From an uncultured Bacteroidales bacterium (GTDB lineage: Bacteria > Bacteroidota > Bacteroidia > Bacteroidales > Bacteroidaceae), in assembly GCA_945837185.1 (NCBI GenBank), contig CAMAMZ010000009.1, positions 1 to 23,335 of the forward strand: a DNA stretch of 23,335 bases. Reading direction: 5' to 3'. Both the position numbers and the translations under genes were made by a program. This document shows, in pieces, positions 6,382 through 14,458 of this stretch; position 1 is the stretch's first letter, and each line of letters opens with the position of its first letter. The notes beneath the pieces are model-generated. The model searched no databases. It saw only the letters and a list, made by a program, of their open reading frames with translations, and was not told the DNA's origin.

Positions 6382-7140
6382 ATGAAATCAACTATATTCT
6401 ACCGTATAGGCTTGGCCTGCATCATGGCAGCCTCTACCCTCTCCCTTCAAGCCAAAGACTATCAGGCTGTGGTGTTCGGAGCCAAGAGCGATGGCATCAC
6501 CCTCAACACACGAGCCATTCAGCGAGCCATTGACCATATTGCAGCAGAAGGAGGCGGACGCCTTATCTTCACTGTAGGAAGGTATCGCACAGGCGCCATC
6601 CGCCTGAAGTCGAACGTAACGATTCATCTGGGAGGTGGCGCTACCTTGGTAGCCTCTTCCTCTATCTACGACATGCTCAACGATGACATGCCCCCTGCCC
6701 TTATCTCTGCCAAAGGCCAGAAGAACATTGCCATTACAGGAAGTGGCGTGATAGAAGGGAACAGCGATGCCCTTATCAGCAGTTGCACTGACCAGATACA
6801 GAAAGGTTATCTGCAAAAGAAAGATGTGCCTGCCGCTAATTATGCCTCCGCACGCAGTGACGGCAAAGAAGGTATGGTTCCTGCCCTTGTGTATTTGGAG
6901 GATTGCAGTGAGGTGAACATAAAGAATTTCATCATCCAAAATGTGCCCAACACAGCAGTCATTTTCAACAACTGCAAGAAGGTGAAAATGGATAAGGTGA
7001 ACTTTTTCCAACTGCATGGGAATCTCCCCATCGTGAACTTCAACAGCACAGAAACCAGCTTCAACGGGATATACGTTGACGACAAGACACGTAAGAACAC
7101 GATTGTCACAACATTCACCACCAGTAACAACACAAAGTAA
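6382..7140 (+). CDS. Half-length GH28-like beta-helix protein without catalytic region
   Basis: A 252-residue exported protein with a signal peptide (ending near SLQAKD). Its first 115 residues closely follow the flanking GH28-like genes: VFGAKSDGITLNTRAIQ, GGGRLIF, VGRYRTGAIRLKSNVTIHL. After the ITGSGVIEG strand it diverges, keeps a few beta-helix-like strands, and ends at about half the family length. The NND, DD and Arg-containing motifs are absent. The frame is open, the start and signal peptide are intact, and no remnant of the missing half is seen in the 29 bases before the next gene. It therefore looks like a shortened paralogue and not a fresh frameshift. It could bind substrate or partner with its neighbours, or be dispensable; the sequence does not decide. 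Confidence 0.8.
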   Translation: MKSTIFYRIGLACIMAASTLSLQAKDYQAVVFGAKSDGITLNTRAIQRAIDHIAAEGGGRLIFTVGRYRTGAIRLKSNVTIHLGGGATLVASSSIYDMLNDDMPPALISAKGQKNIAITGSGVIEGNSDALISSCTDQIQKGYLQKKDVPAANYASARSDGKEGMVPALVYLEDCSEVNIKNFIIQNVPNTAVIFNNCKKVKMDKVNFFQLHGNLPIVNFNSTETSFNGIYVDDKTRKNTIVTTFTTSNNTK

Positions 7141-7169
7141 ACCAACGTGATTATTAGCCAGAATAGTAT

Positions 7170-8684
7170 ATGAAACACAAGCTATTTACAACGCTTGCCA
7201 TTGTAGCCTTGCTGCTTCACGCAACATCAATGGCTGCCAAAGATTATTCCATGACGCTCTTTGGCATTAAGTCTGACGGTACGACCCTCAATACGCGCAG
7301 CATCCAAAAAGCCATCGACCATATCTCCGCCCAAGGAGGGGGCAGACTTGTATTTACCGTGGGACGTTATCTGACAGGTAGCATTCACTTGAAAGATAAT
7401 GTTACCCTGCACTTGGGAGAGGGTGCGGTGATTGTGGGTTCCGTGAATCCATACGATTATGATTTGGTAGACAATGCCTGGTATGCCCTTATCATTGCCA
7501 AGAAACAAAACAACATCGCCATCACGGGTAAAGGAGTCATCGACGGACGAGGCAGGGAATTGGGCAACAACTTTCTTGACCAGGCCTGCAATGGCATCAT
7601 CAACGATCCGCTGAAATTGGGTCGTGTGGCCAATCGTCCCAAACTCATTTATTTCCGGGAGTGCAAGAATGTACAGGTGAAAGGCATCCGTTTGCAGAAT
7701 CCTGCCTTCTGGACCCAGACCTACGACCAGTGTGAGAATCTGCTGATAGACGGCATCTCGGTGCATAGTCGTGCTTATTGGAACAACGATGGTATTGACA
7801 TCGTAGACTGTAACGGCGCACTCATCCAGAACTGCTATGTTGACGCTACAGACGATGCCATCTGCTTGAAATCGCATGATGCCAACAGCCTTTGTCAGAA
7901 CATCACCGTTCGCCACAACAAGATGTGCTCGAGCGCAAGTGGCATCAAGTTCGGTACGGCTTCCGTGGGAGGATTCAAGAATATCCGTATCATCGACAAC
8001 TTTGTTTTCGACACCTATCGCTCTGCCATCACCTTGCAGGCCGTAGATGGTGGCGAGATTGAAAATATTGTTGTCGACAGTTTGACATCCATCAATACCG
8101 GCAATCCTATCTATTTGGTAGTAGGCCAACGTCGGGCTGACGCACACCAACTTATTGAGATTGACAAAGAATTGAACCGCATCCGTCGTAGTAAACTTGC
8201 CAATGTGCGCATTTCCAATGTGTATGCAGAGGTGCCAGCTACCAAACCCGATGCCGGCTATGACTATGAAGGTCCTATTGAAGATTTGCCCCGCAACACC
8301 TCCCCGTCCAGCATCATCGGTTTGAAGGACAACCCTGTTCAAAACGTTACCATTGAGAATGTGGAAATCGTTTATCCCGGAGGAGGCGATCCCACCTATG
8401 CCAAGGTGGGCTTGGATGAACTCGACAAGGTACCCGAAATGCCTAAAGCCTATCCGGAGTTTTCCCAGCACAAAGAGCTCCCTGCCTGGGGCTTCTATGT
8501 ACGCCACGCTAACAACATCAACTTCCGTAACATCAAATTGACCGCACGGAAGGCCGACTATCGTCCTGCAATCGTATACGATGACGTGCAGGGAGGCAGT
8601 CTTCAAAAGATAAAGGTAAACGAGCCCAAGTATGGAAAGAAACCCACTATCTATACCAACAATTGTTCGTCTATCAAACGATAA
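7170..8684 (+). CDS. GH28-like (polygalacturonase family) secreted beta-helix protein
   Basis: A 504-residue exported protein with a signal peptide (cleavage near SMAAKD). It has the same plan as the first gene of the cluster: TLFGIKSDG start motif, long beta-helix, NND at 205-207, DD at 228-229, ASG at 256-258 where GH28 normally has GHG, and Arg284 in YRSAIT in place of RIK. The first and third genes differ most in the ~145-160 and ~305-330 regions and least in the C-terminal third. Different loop residues may mean different linkages on one polymer. It is the last of the tandem trio, and its stop overlaps the 3' end of the convergent symporter gene by 11 bp. Confidence 0.87.
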   Translation: MKHKLFTTLAIVALLLHATSMAAKDYSMTLFGIKSDGTTLNTRSIQKAIDHISAQGGGRLVFTVGRYLTGSIHLKDNVTLHLGEGAVIVGSVNPYDYDLVDNAWYALIIAKKQNNIAITGKGVIDGRGRELGNNFLDQACNGIINDPLKLGRVANRPKLIYFRECKNVQVKGIRLQNPAFWTQTYDQCENLLIDGISVHSRAYWNNDGIDIVDCNGALIQNCYVDATDDAICLKSHDANSLCQNITVRHNKMCSSASGIKFGTASVGGFKNIRIIDNFVFDTYRSAITLQAVDGGEIENIVVDSLTSINTGNPIYLVVGQRRADAHQLIEIDKELNRIRRSKLANVRISNVYAEVPATKPDAGYDYEGPIEDLPRNTSPSSIIGLKDNPVQNVTIENVEIVYPGGGDPTYAKVGLDELDKVPEMPKAYPEFSQHKELPAWGFYVRHANNINFRNIKLTARKADYRPAIVYDDVQGGSLQKIKVNEPKYGKKPTIYTNNCSSIKR

Positions 8685-10098
8685 CTTGTTGCTTCTTACC
8701 CGTCACCCATAAGCCGACAAAGGTGAGCATGCCATTGAGCATGAGCAGTTCATAGCCAAAACGATAGGCACTCACCGCTGTCACCCAGGTGTCAATACCC
8801 CAACATAGTAAGGGAGACGCTACCACAATATACGGTACAACCCTATCATTCACGGCCCGCTTTGTGAACAATGCCAACGCAAACATTCCCAAAAGCGGGC
8901 CGTAAGTATAGGAACACAGTACATAGATGGCATCCAACAAACTACTGCTATTCACAGCCCTGAAGAGTAAGATTGCTGCGGCAAAGACCACAGCAATGCC
9001 CACATGAGCACGCCTCCGCAACTGTTCGTCGTGGGGACGTTCACGCAAATCGACACAATAGGTTGTGGTGAGCGATGTCAAGGCTGAGTCGGCACTGGAG
9101 AACGAAGCGGCTACAATGCCAATGGTAAAGAACACCACTACAGCCTCACCCAACCGTCCTGTGGCGGCAAAGGCAGGCAACAAAGCATCGCCTGCAACCG
9201 ACAGCCCTTCATGCTGTGCCAACGTCATCAGCAACACGCCCAACGCCAAGAAAAGCAAATTGGCAGGCAGGAAAGCCAATCCGTAACAACACATATCCTT
9301 ACGGGCATCAGTCAAGGTTTTACAAGTAAGGTTCTTTTGCATCATATCCTGGTCCAGTCCTGTCATCACCACCACAATAAAAATACCACTTAGGAACTGC
9401 TTCACAAAATGCTGCCGCGAAAACCAGTCGTCAAACTCAAAGACACGACTATGCGAATCAGCCATCACCTTGCCAACGGCTTCTCCCAGGCTGAGGTGCA
9501 GGGCATCGGTAACATGCACAAGAATGAGCACCAAGGCAGTAAACATACATAGGGTTTGGAAAGTGTCTGTCCAAACCAATGTCTTTACCCCTCCCCTTCT
9601 CGTATAAAGCCATATCAAGGCCACCATAACCGCCACTGTCAACACGAAGGGAACACCCCATGCATCCAGCACAAACTGCTGCAACAGCATGCAAACCACA
9701 TAAAAGCGCACGGCTGCTCCGGTAATCTTAGAGAGGAAAAAGAAGGAAGCACCCGCCCGATAAGAACGCTGCCCAAGCCGAATCCGCAAATAGGAATAGA
9801 TGGTTGTCAGGTCGTAACGATAATAAATGGGTAGCAATACCAACGCCACCACCCAATACCCTACAGCAAAACCCATGCAGGTTTGCAAATAGGTCATATC
9901 GCTCGTTGCCGCCATTCCCGGAACAGAAATGAAGGTAACACCCGAGATGGAAGCCCCCACCATACCAAAAGCCACCATATACCACGGAGAACGACGGTTG
10001 GCTCTATAGAACGTGTCGTTGTCCGACCGCTTCGCAGTGAGTTTGCTGAAAACAAGGAGTATGCCGAAATAGGCAAGAATCGTAACGATAATAAGCAT
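8674..10098 (-). CDS. Sodium/solute symporter (SSS) family transporter
   Basis: A 474-residue inner-membrane protein with about 13 hydrophobic segments, consistent with the LeuT-like SSS fold that couples sodium entry to solute uptake. FGMVGASISGVTFISVPG near residues 44-61 corresponds to the broken first core helix, and ASFSSADSALTSL (about 331-343) contains the Ser residues expected at the sodium site in the eighth core helix. In Bacteroidota such transporters often sit beside glycoside hydrolases and sialic acid or sugar genes. Here the GH28-like cluster, GH16 and GH29 suggest a sugar or sugar-acid substrate, but specificity cannot be deduced. The -7 element lies only 7 bases before the start codon, so the mRNA may be nearly leaderless. 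Confidence 0.9.
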   Translation of the reverse strand: MLIIVTILAYFGILLVFSKLTAKRSDNDTFYRANRRSPWYMVAFGMVGASISGVTFISVPGMAATSDMTYLQTCMGFAVGYWVVALVLLPIYYRYDLTTIYSYLRIRLGQRSYRAGASFFFLSKITGAAVRFYVVCMLLQQFVLDAWGVPFVLTVAVMVALIWLYTRRGGVKTLVWTDTFQTLCMFTALVLILVHVTDALHLSLGEAVGKVMADSHSRVFEFDDWFSRQHFVKQFLSGIFIVVVMTGLDQDMMQKNLTCKTLTDARKDMCCYGLAFLPANLLFLALGVLLMTLAQHEGLSVAGDALLPAFAATGRLGEAVVVFFTIGIVAASFSSADSALTSLTTTYCVDLRERPHDEQLRRRAHVGIAVVFAAAILLFRAVNSSSLLDAIYVLCSYTYGPLLGMFALALFTKRAVNDRVVPYIVVASPLLCWGIDTWVTAVSAYRFGYELLMLNGMLTFVGLWVTGKKQQVIV

Positions 10099-10105
10099 AA
10101 TGATG

Positions 10106-10113
10106 CAAAGTTA
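10106..10113 (-). promoter_or_regulatory. -7 element of the symporter promoter
   Basis: On the minus strand this reads TAACTTTG, an exact TAnnTTTG match, ending 7 bases before the symporter ATG. No good -33 element is seen. It faces away from the GH16 promoter, and only 42 bases separate the two -7 elements. Confidence 0.55.
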
Positions 10114-10129
10114 TTAATTTTTTCTTGCT

Positions 10130-10163
10130 TTTGCTGTAAAAGTCATTTTTTTTAGTAACTTTG
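10130..10163 (+). promoter_or_regulatory. Promoter of the GH16-trpB2 unit
   Basis: TTTG at 10130-10133 and TAACTTTG at 10156-10163 are separated by 22 bases, within the Bacteroidota range. The predicted transcript starts near 10170, giving a leader of about 28 bases. Confidence 0.7.
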
Positions 10164-10197
10164 TAACACTATAAACCCCATCTATCGCTTAGATTAT

Positions 10198-10977
10198 ATG
10201 ACAAAATATACCATAGGAGCATTTATTGCTCTCTTTTGCCTGATGAGTTCCTGTGCCTCCCAGAAGTCGGGATGGCGCTTGTCTTGGCAAGAAGAGTTTG
10301 GCCAGAAGGGAAATTTTGATTCACGTGTGTGGAGCAAGATTCCGCGCGGAACAGCAGACTGGAATAACTATATGTCGGACTTAGACACGCTCTATGATGT
10401 GCGCAAGGGCAACCTGATACTACGCGGCATACAGAACCAGGGACAGGTGAACGACACAGCGGCCTATCTTACCGGTGGACTCTACACCAAAGGCAAGCAG
10501 ACATTCATGGACGGCAGACTGGAAATCAGAGCCCGCCTCTTTGGTGCCAAGGGGGCTTGGCCGGCTTTCTGGTTGCTGCCTGAACACGGCAAATGGCCTA
10601 AAGGCGGTGAGATAGACATCATGGAGCGCCTGAACTACGACAGTATAGCCTACCAAACGGTACACTCACACTATACCTACACCCTCGGCATCAAGAATCC
10701 TCCCCACAGCAGCACCGGACGCATAGACCCCGATGGCTACAACGTGTATGCTGTGGAACTGTATGCCGACAGCCTTAGCTTTTACATCAACAACCAGCAT
10801 ACCTTCACCTATCCGCGCATTACAACAACACATGAGGGACAGTTTCCATACCATCAGCCCTTCTATCTGCTGTTAGACATGCAGCTGGGTGGCTCATGGG
10901 TGGGTGCCGTCGACCCCAAGCAGTTGCCGGTGGAGATGCACATCGACTGGGTGCGCTTCTATAAGAAACGGAAATAA
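10198..10977 (+). CDS. GH16 family glycoside hydrolase, lipoprotein
   Basis: A 259-residue beta-jelly-roll enzyme of GH16, whose members cleave beta-1,3/1,4-glucans, galactans or agar-type polymers. The retaining-enzyme signature GGEIDIMER lies at 136-144, with Glu138 as expected nucleophile, Asp140 as helper and Glu143 as acid/base. All are intact. AWPAFWLLP (120-128) and the C-terminal MHIDWVRFY are also typical. A short signal ending MSSC, with Cys19, is a lipobox, so the protein should be anchored in the outer membrane. No acidic surface-export signal follows the Cys, so a periplasm-facing location is plausible. The substrate is unknown; endo-beta-glucanase or laminarinase is the default guess. 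trpB2 follows 35 bases downstream. Confidence 0.9.
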   Translation: MTKYTIGAFIALFCLMSSCASQKSGWRLSWQEEFGQKGNFDSRVWSKIPRGTADWNNYMSDLDTLYDVRKGNLILRGIQNQGQVNDTAAYLTGGLYTKGKQTFMDGRLEIRARLFGAKGAWPAFWLLPEHGKWPKGGEIDIMERLNYDSIAYQTVHSHYTYTLGIKNPPHSSTGRIDPDGYNVYAVELYADSLSFYINNQHTFTYPRITTTHEGQFPYHQPFYLLLDMQLGGSWVGAVDPKQLPVEMHIDWVRFYKKRK

Positions 10978-11012
10978 TATCATAACATACCCTTTACAAC
11001 ATCTTTCAGACT

Positions 11013-12380
11013 ATGAACAGACAAAAGAAATTCTTACTGCAAGAAAATGAAATCCCCACGCAGTGGTATAACATTCAGGCCGACATGCCTAACAAGCCCA
11101 TGCCACCGCTCAATCCTGCCACACACGAGCCACTGAACGCTGACGACCTGGCTCATATCTTCTCTCGCACCTGTAGTGTGCAGGAGTTAGACGCTGAACA
11201 TGCCTGGATTGATATTCCTGAAGAAGTGCTCGACCGGTATAAGTTCTATCGTTCCACACCCTTGGTCAGGGCATACGAACTGGAAAAGGCTTTAGATACC
11301 CCTGCACATATTTACTTCAAGAACGAATCGACCAATCCCTTAGGCTCACATAAAATTAATTCTGCCATTCCGCAATGCTATTATTGCAAACAGGAAGGTG
11401 TGACCCATGTTACTACAGAGACGGGTGCCGGACAATGGGGAGCGGCATTATCTTATGCCGCCAAGACCTTTGGACTGGAAGCTGCCGTTTACCAGGTAAA
11501 GATTTCTCTCCAGCAGAAACCCTACCGCTCCTTTATCATGCGCACCTTCGGCGCAACGGTAGAAGGGTCGCCGTCTATGTCTACAAGGGCAGGAAAGAAT
11601 ATCATCACGGTCGACCCTACCCATCCCGGTTCATTGGGAACGGCTATTTCTGAAGCTATCGAACTGGCCACCACTACCCCTAACTGCAAATACACCTTGG
11701 GCAGTGTGCTCAACCATGTTTCCCTTCACCAAACCATCATTGGCTTAGAGGCCGAGAAACAAATGGCTATGGCAGGTGAATATCCCGACACGGTGATAGC
11801 TTGTTTCGGTGGTGGCTCGAATTTTGGGGGTATTGCATTCCCCTTCATGCGTCACAATCTGCAAAACGGCAAGCATACAGAGTTCATTGCTGCCGAACCT
11901 TCCAGTTGCCCTAAACTCACAAGAGGTAAGTTTGAATACGACTTTGGCGACGAGGCCGGATATACGCCCTTATTACCCATGTACACCTTGGGCCACGCTT
12001 TCAAACCGGCCAACATCCATGCGGGTGGCCTTCGCTACCATGGCGCCGGTATGATTATCTCGCAACTGATTAAAGATGGCTTGATGCATGGTGTGGATAT
12101 TCCCCAAACAGAGAGCTTCAAGGCGGGTGTACTCTTCTCACGAACAGAAGGCATCATCCCTGCCCCGGAAAGTTGCCATGCCATTGCTGCCACCATCCGT
12201 GAGGCTGAGAAATGCAAACAAACAGGCGAGAAGAAGGTTATCCTCTTTAATCTGAGTGGCCATGGCTTGCTCGATATGGTTTCATACGACCAATATATCA
12301 ACGGCGACTTGCAGGATTACACCTTGAGTGATGAGGATATTGCCCGGTTCCTGCAAACTGTTCCCAAGGTAATCGAGTAG
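11013..12380 (+). CDS. trpB: Tryptophan synthase beta chain, TrpB2 type
   Basis: A 455-residue PLP enzyme that joins indole to serine to make tryptophan. The long N-terminal extension, the RYKFYRSTPLVRAYELE motif and the total length of about 450 identify the TrpB2 branch, not the usual 400-residue TrpB1. The PLP lysine is Lys114 in GSHKINSA. Glu136 in TETGAGQWG is the expected catalytic acid, and FGGGSNFGG (265-273) binds the cofactor phosphate. No trpA or other trp gene is near, which fits TrpB2 proteins that work without a tight alpha partner, for example salvaging free indole. It follows GH16 by 35 bases and may be co-transcribed, though a functional link is not evident. It is closed by the hairpin at 12390-12430. 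Confidence 0.93.
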   Translation: MNRQKKFLLQENEIPTQWYNIQADMPNKPMPPLNPATHEPLNADDLAHIFSRTCSVQELDAEHAWIDIPEEVLDRYKFYRSTPLVRAYELEKALDTPAHIYFKNESTNPLGSHKINSAIPQCYYCKQEGVTHVTTETGAGQWGAALSYAAKTFGLEAAVYQVKISLQQKPYRSFIMRTFGATVEGSPSMSTRAGKNIITVDPTHPGSLGTAISEAIELATTTPNCKYTLGSVLNHVSLHQTIIGLEAEKQMAMAGEYPDTVIACFGGGSNFGGIAFPFMRHNLQNGKHTEFIAAEPSSCPKLTRGKFEYDFGDEAGYTPLLPMYTLGHAFKPANIHAGGLRYHGAGMIISQLIKDGLMHGVDIPQTESFKAGVLFSRTEGIIPAPESCHAIAATIREAEKCKQTGEKKVILFNLSGHGLLDMVSYDQYINGDLQDYTLSDEDIARFLQTVPKVIE

Positions 12381-12389
12381 GAAGATAAT

Positions 12390-12430
12390 AAAGAGGATAT
12401 ACTTCTCGGGCAAAGAAGTATATCCTCTTT
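12390..12430. terminator. Bidirectional hairpin terminator between trpB2 and the GH29 gene
   Basis: A perfect 17-bp inverted repeat has arms at 12390-12406 and 12414-12430 with a 7-base loop. The arms begin AAAGAGG and end CCTCTTT, so each strand has T-rich bases at its 3' side. It lies between two convergent stops and can end both transcripts. Confidence 0.85.
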
Positions 12431-12475
12431 CTAAAAAATCTCAGGTCAGACCTTACGTGGAGTGCACGTTCAGCA

Positions 12476-13894
12476 CTATAAAGGTTGATATACCCCCAAC
12501 TCTGCTATTCCAGGATAGCCCGAGTATTGGGTAATGGTAACCCTCACCTTTGCCATCATCCTTGCAGGAAAGGTATGAATCTTGACCCGATTCTGCGTAG
12601 TGGTTTCCCCTTCAAAGATGGTTTCCCAATTGCCCTGCATGGTCTTACATTCTATGCGATAGGCTTGAATCACCCTGTTTTTTGCAGGCTCTGTCAGCAC
12701 CACCTTATCCGCCACACAATCACGTCCCAAATCCACCTCCCAATAAGGATTCTTCACTTCGGGCATACCATACCATGCTGTTTTATAATCGTTGTCGTTG
12801 GCAAAGTCCATAATACAAATATCATAGCTCCACGATGCTTCTGCCGGCATGCCAAGCGCCAGATTGCGCCCTACAATAGGCGCTTCGCAAACAGGCACCG
12901 GATAGGTGTTCTTCACATCCTTGGCACAGAGCGCCCCAATCTCTTTCAATGTCTGCAAGGCATTGTTGTCAATCAAACCATCGCGGTTAGGCGCAGCATT
13001 GAGCACAAAACTACAATGTGCCTTGCCATAGGGTATCAATATTTTCTCCACCAATTGCTTGGCACTGCGCAAGGTATCGGTAGGCATACTCTCTTTCCAG
13101 AACCAGGTGCGCTGCAAAGGCAAGCATGCCATGGCAGGCAACTTATTGGTTGCCGCATCAATAAACTGTCCGGCTCCTTGCTCATAGAATTTGATGTCGC
13201 TGTAGAAGAGTTCCTCGCGCGGATACTTATGCGAATTCATATCGATGACAAGGCAGTTGGGTTGCAACGATTTCACCAACTTATAGATTTCCGGAAACGA
13301 CACCTCCTCATAGGAGATACGCGACCACGGTGCATCCCATCCATCGAAAAGGATGGCTGTCACTTCTCCATAGTTCGTCAGCAGCTCTTCCAACTGCTGT
13401 TTCACCATCTCTATCTTTTTTTGCGTAATGAGATGCGGGCGCAGCCTGTGGTGGGTGTCTAAGATAGAGAAATGGAACACCACCTTCAACCCTTCCTTAC
13501 GGAAAGCCTCACAGTATTCCTTCACGATGTCACGCCCAAAGCGTGAATGCATGATGGTGTAATCGGTGGTATGGCTATCCCACAAACAAAGACCGTTGTG
13601 ATGCTTTACCGACAGACAGCCATAAGCCATGTGGGCAGACTTTGCTGCCTTGGCCCACTGCCTGCAGTCGAGCTTCGGTGCATCGATAATGGTAGCAGCT
13701 TGGTCGGGGTCACTCCAATCGGCCTCCACATAGGTGGGCACACCAAAATGTGTGAACAGTCCAAAGCGCAAATCTTCAAACTCTTGCTGTAGTTGATGCA
13801 GAGGCTTGACCTGTGCCTGCACAGCCACTGCCACCAAGAGCGCAGTCAAAAAGGCTGCCATTCGTTTCAACTTCATTTTCTCCATCGGTTTCAT
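12476..13894 (-). CDS. GH29 family alpha-L-fucosidase-like enzyme with C-terminal F5/8-type domain
   Basis: A 472-residue exported protein. The signal peptide runs to about VAVQAQ (residue 28). The catalytic (beta/alpha)8 domain (about 35-330) shows the GH29 motifs FGLFTHFG, SVKHHNGLCLWDS (95-107) and ILFDGWD (181-187), where Asp184 is the expected nucleophile. The usual KHHDG appears as KHHNG. Residues from about 340 to the end resemble an F5/8 type C (discoidin-like) carbohydrate-binding domain. GH29 enzymes remove terminal alpha-L-fucose from plant or host glycans. Met1, Met4 and Met7 are all possible starts. Met7 (13876) has GGAG just upstream and would still keep the signal peptide. It is divergent from merR and convergent with trpB2. 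Exact linkage and subfamily are not determined. Confidence 0.9.
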   Translation of the reverse strand: MKPMEKMKLKRMAAFLTALLVAVAVQAQVKPLHQLQQEFEDLRFGLFTHFGVPTYVEADWSDPDQAATIIDAPKLDCRQWAKAAKSAHMAYGCLSVKHHNGLCLWDSHTTDYTIMHSRFGRDIVKEYCEAFRKEGLKVVFHFSILDTHHRLRPHLITQKKIEMVKQQLEELLTNYGEVTAILFDGWDAPWSRISYEEVSFPEIYKLVKSLQPNCLVIDMNSHKYPREELFYSDIKFYEQGAGQFIDAATNKLPAMACLPLQRTWFWKESMPTDTLRSAKQLVEKILIPYGKAHCSFVLNAAPNRDGLIDNNALQTLKEIGALCAKDVKNTYPVPVCEAPIVGRNLALGMPAEASWSYDICIMDFANDNDYKTAWYGMPEVKNPYWEVDLGRDCVADKVVLTEPAKNRVIQAYRIECKTMQGNWETIFEGETTTQNRVKIHTFPARMMAKVRVTITQYSGYPGIAELGVYQPL

Positions 13895-13935
13895 TTTAAA
13901 ACGGATTAATTTTTCGGGTTATCATTATTTTTTTG

Positions 13936-13943
13936 TATTTTTG
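13936..13943 (+). promoter_or_regulatory. -7 element of the merR promoter
   Basis: TATTTTTG matches TAnnTTTG and lies 32 bases before the merR start. The -33 region is only T-rich. It sits in the 81-base region shared with the divergent GH29 gene, so a regulator bound here could affect both. Confidence 0.6.
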
Positions 13944-13975
13944 CAATGTGTTCCCACATAATCTGATTTGCATAT

Positions 13976-14326
13976 ATGGTACTTAACAAAGACAAGAATC
14001 TCAAACTATATCATTCTATCAGTGAAACAGCCCAACTCATTGGGGTTAATGAGAGTACGCTACGCTATTGGGAAAAGGAATTTCCGCAATTACGTCCCAA
14101 GGTACAGACCCTGAATAAAGTAAGGCAATACAGCGATGCCGACATAGAGCTTCTCAAAACCATCTATAGTCTGGTAAAGGTGAGAGGTTTCAAACTGGCT
14201 GCTGCCCGTAAGGTGATAGCCCAGAACAGGGCGGGTGCCGACCGTAGCAGTGAAGTTCTTGAAACGCTCATCTCTGTGCGCGATCAACTGAAAGATTTAA
14301 AAAGCAAGCTCGATGGCATTGTATAA
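13976..14326 (+). CDS. Small MerR-family DNA-binding regulator
   Basis: A 116-residue cytoplasmic protein. Residues 12-41 (YHSISETAQLIGVNESTLRYW and on) form the winged helix-turn-helix of the MerR family, and QYSDADIELLKTI continues the wing. The remainder is a basic, helical tail ending in a short coiled-coil-like segment (VLETLISVRDQLKDLKSKL), suitable for dimer formation. There are no cysteine clusters or long ligand-binding domain, so it is not a metal sensor of the classical type. Bacteroidota carry a conserved MerR protein of this size whose target is not established. It is divergent from GH29, which is a possible but unproven target. Confidence 0.9.
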   Translation: MVLNKDKNLKLYHSISETAQLIGVNESTLRYWEKEFPQLRPKVQTLNKVRQYSDADIELLKTIYSLVKVRGFKLAAARKVIAQNRAGADRSSEVLETLISVRDQLKDLKSKLDGIV

Positions 14327-14343
14327 GGCACGCTAAAGGATTA

Positions 14344-14445
14344 TCAGGCCGTTACCATCACCCTTCCCTTTTCATATAAAGCCCAGTAACGGATGGCGGC
14401 AAACAACTCCTGTTGCCCAAGCCAATCCGTCGCTGGATATTTTTT
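14344..14445 (-). other. 33-codon coding-like fragment without a start
   Basis: In the 132-base gap between merR and rel, the minus strand has a 33-residue open stretch between two stops. It has protein-like composition (it begins KKYPATDWLGQQELFAAIRY and ends VMVTA). There is no ATG near its beginning and it is not in frame with rel. It could be a remnant of a lost gene, part of a dispersed repeat, or chance. CCGTTAC at 14349-14355 and GTAACGG at 14386-14392 form an inverted repeat inside the same stretch. No convincing terminator for rel or merR was seen here. Confidence 0.25.
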
Positions 14446-14458
14446 CTACACCTTATGG

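Noticed and set aside
7227..8606. 459-residue minus-strand ORF inside the third GH28-like gene
   Set aside because: A long shadow frame. The plus strand has the signal peptide, GH28 motifs and paralogue similarity. The antisense product lacks any recognisable domain.
12485..13462. 325-residue plus-strand ORF opposite the GH29 gene
   Set aside because: GH29 catalytic motifs and the signal peptide are on the minus strand. The plus-strand frame overlaps it fully and has no motif.
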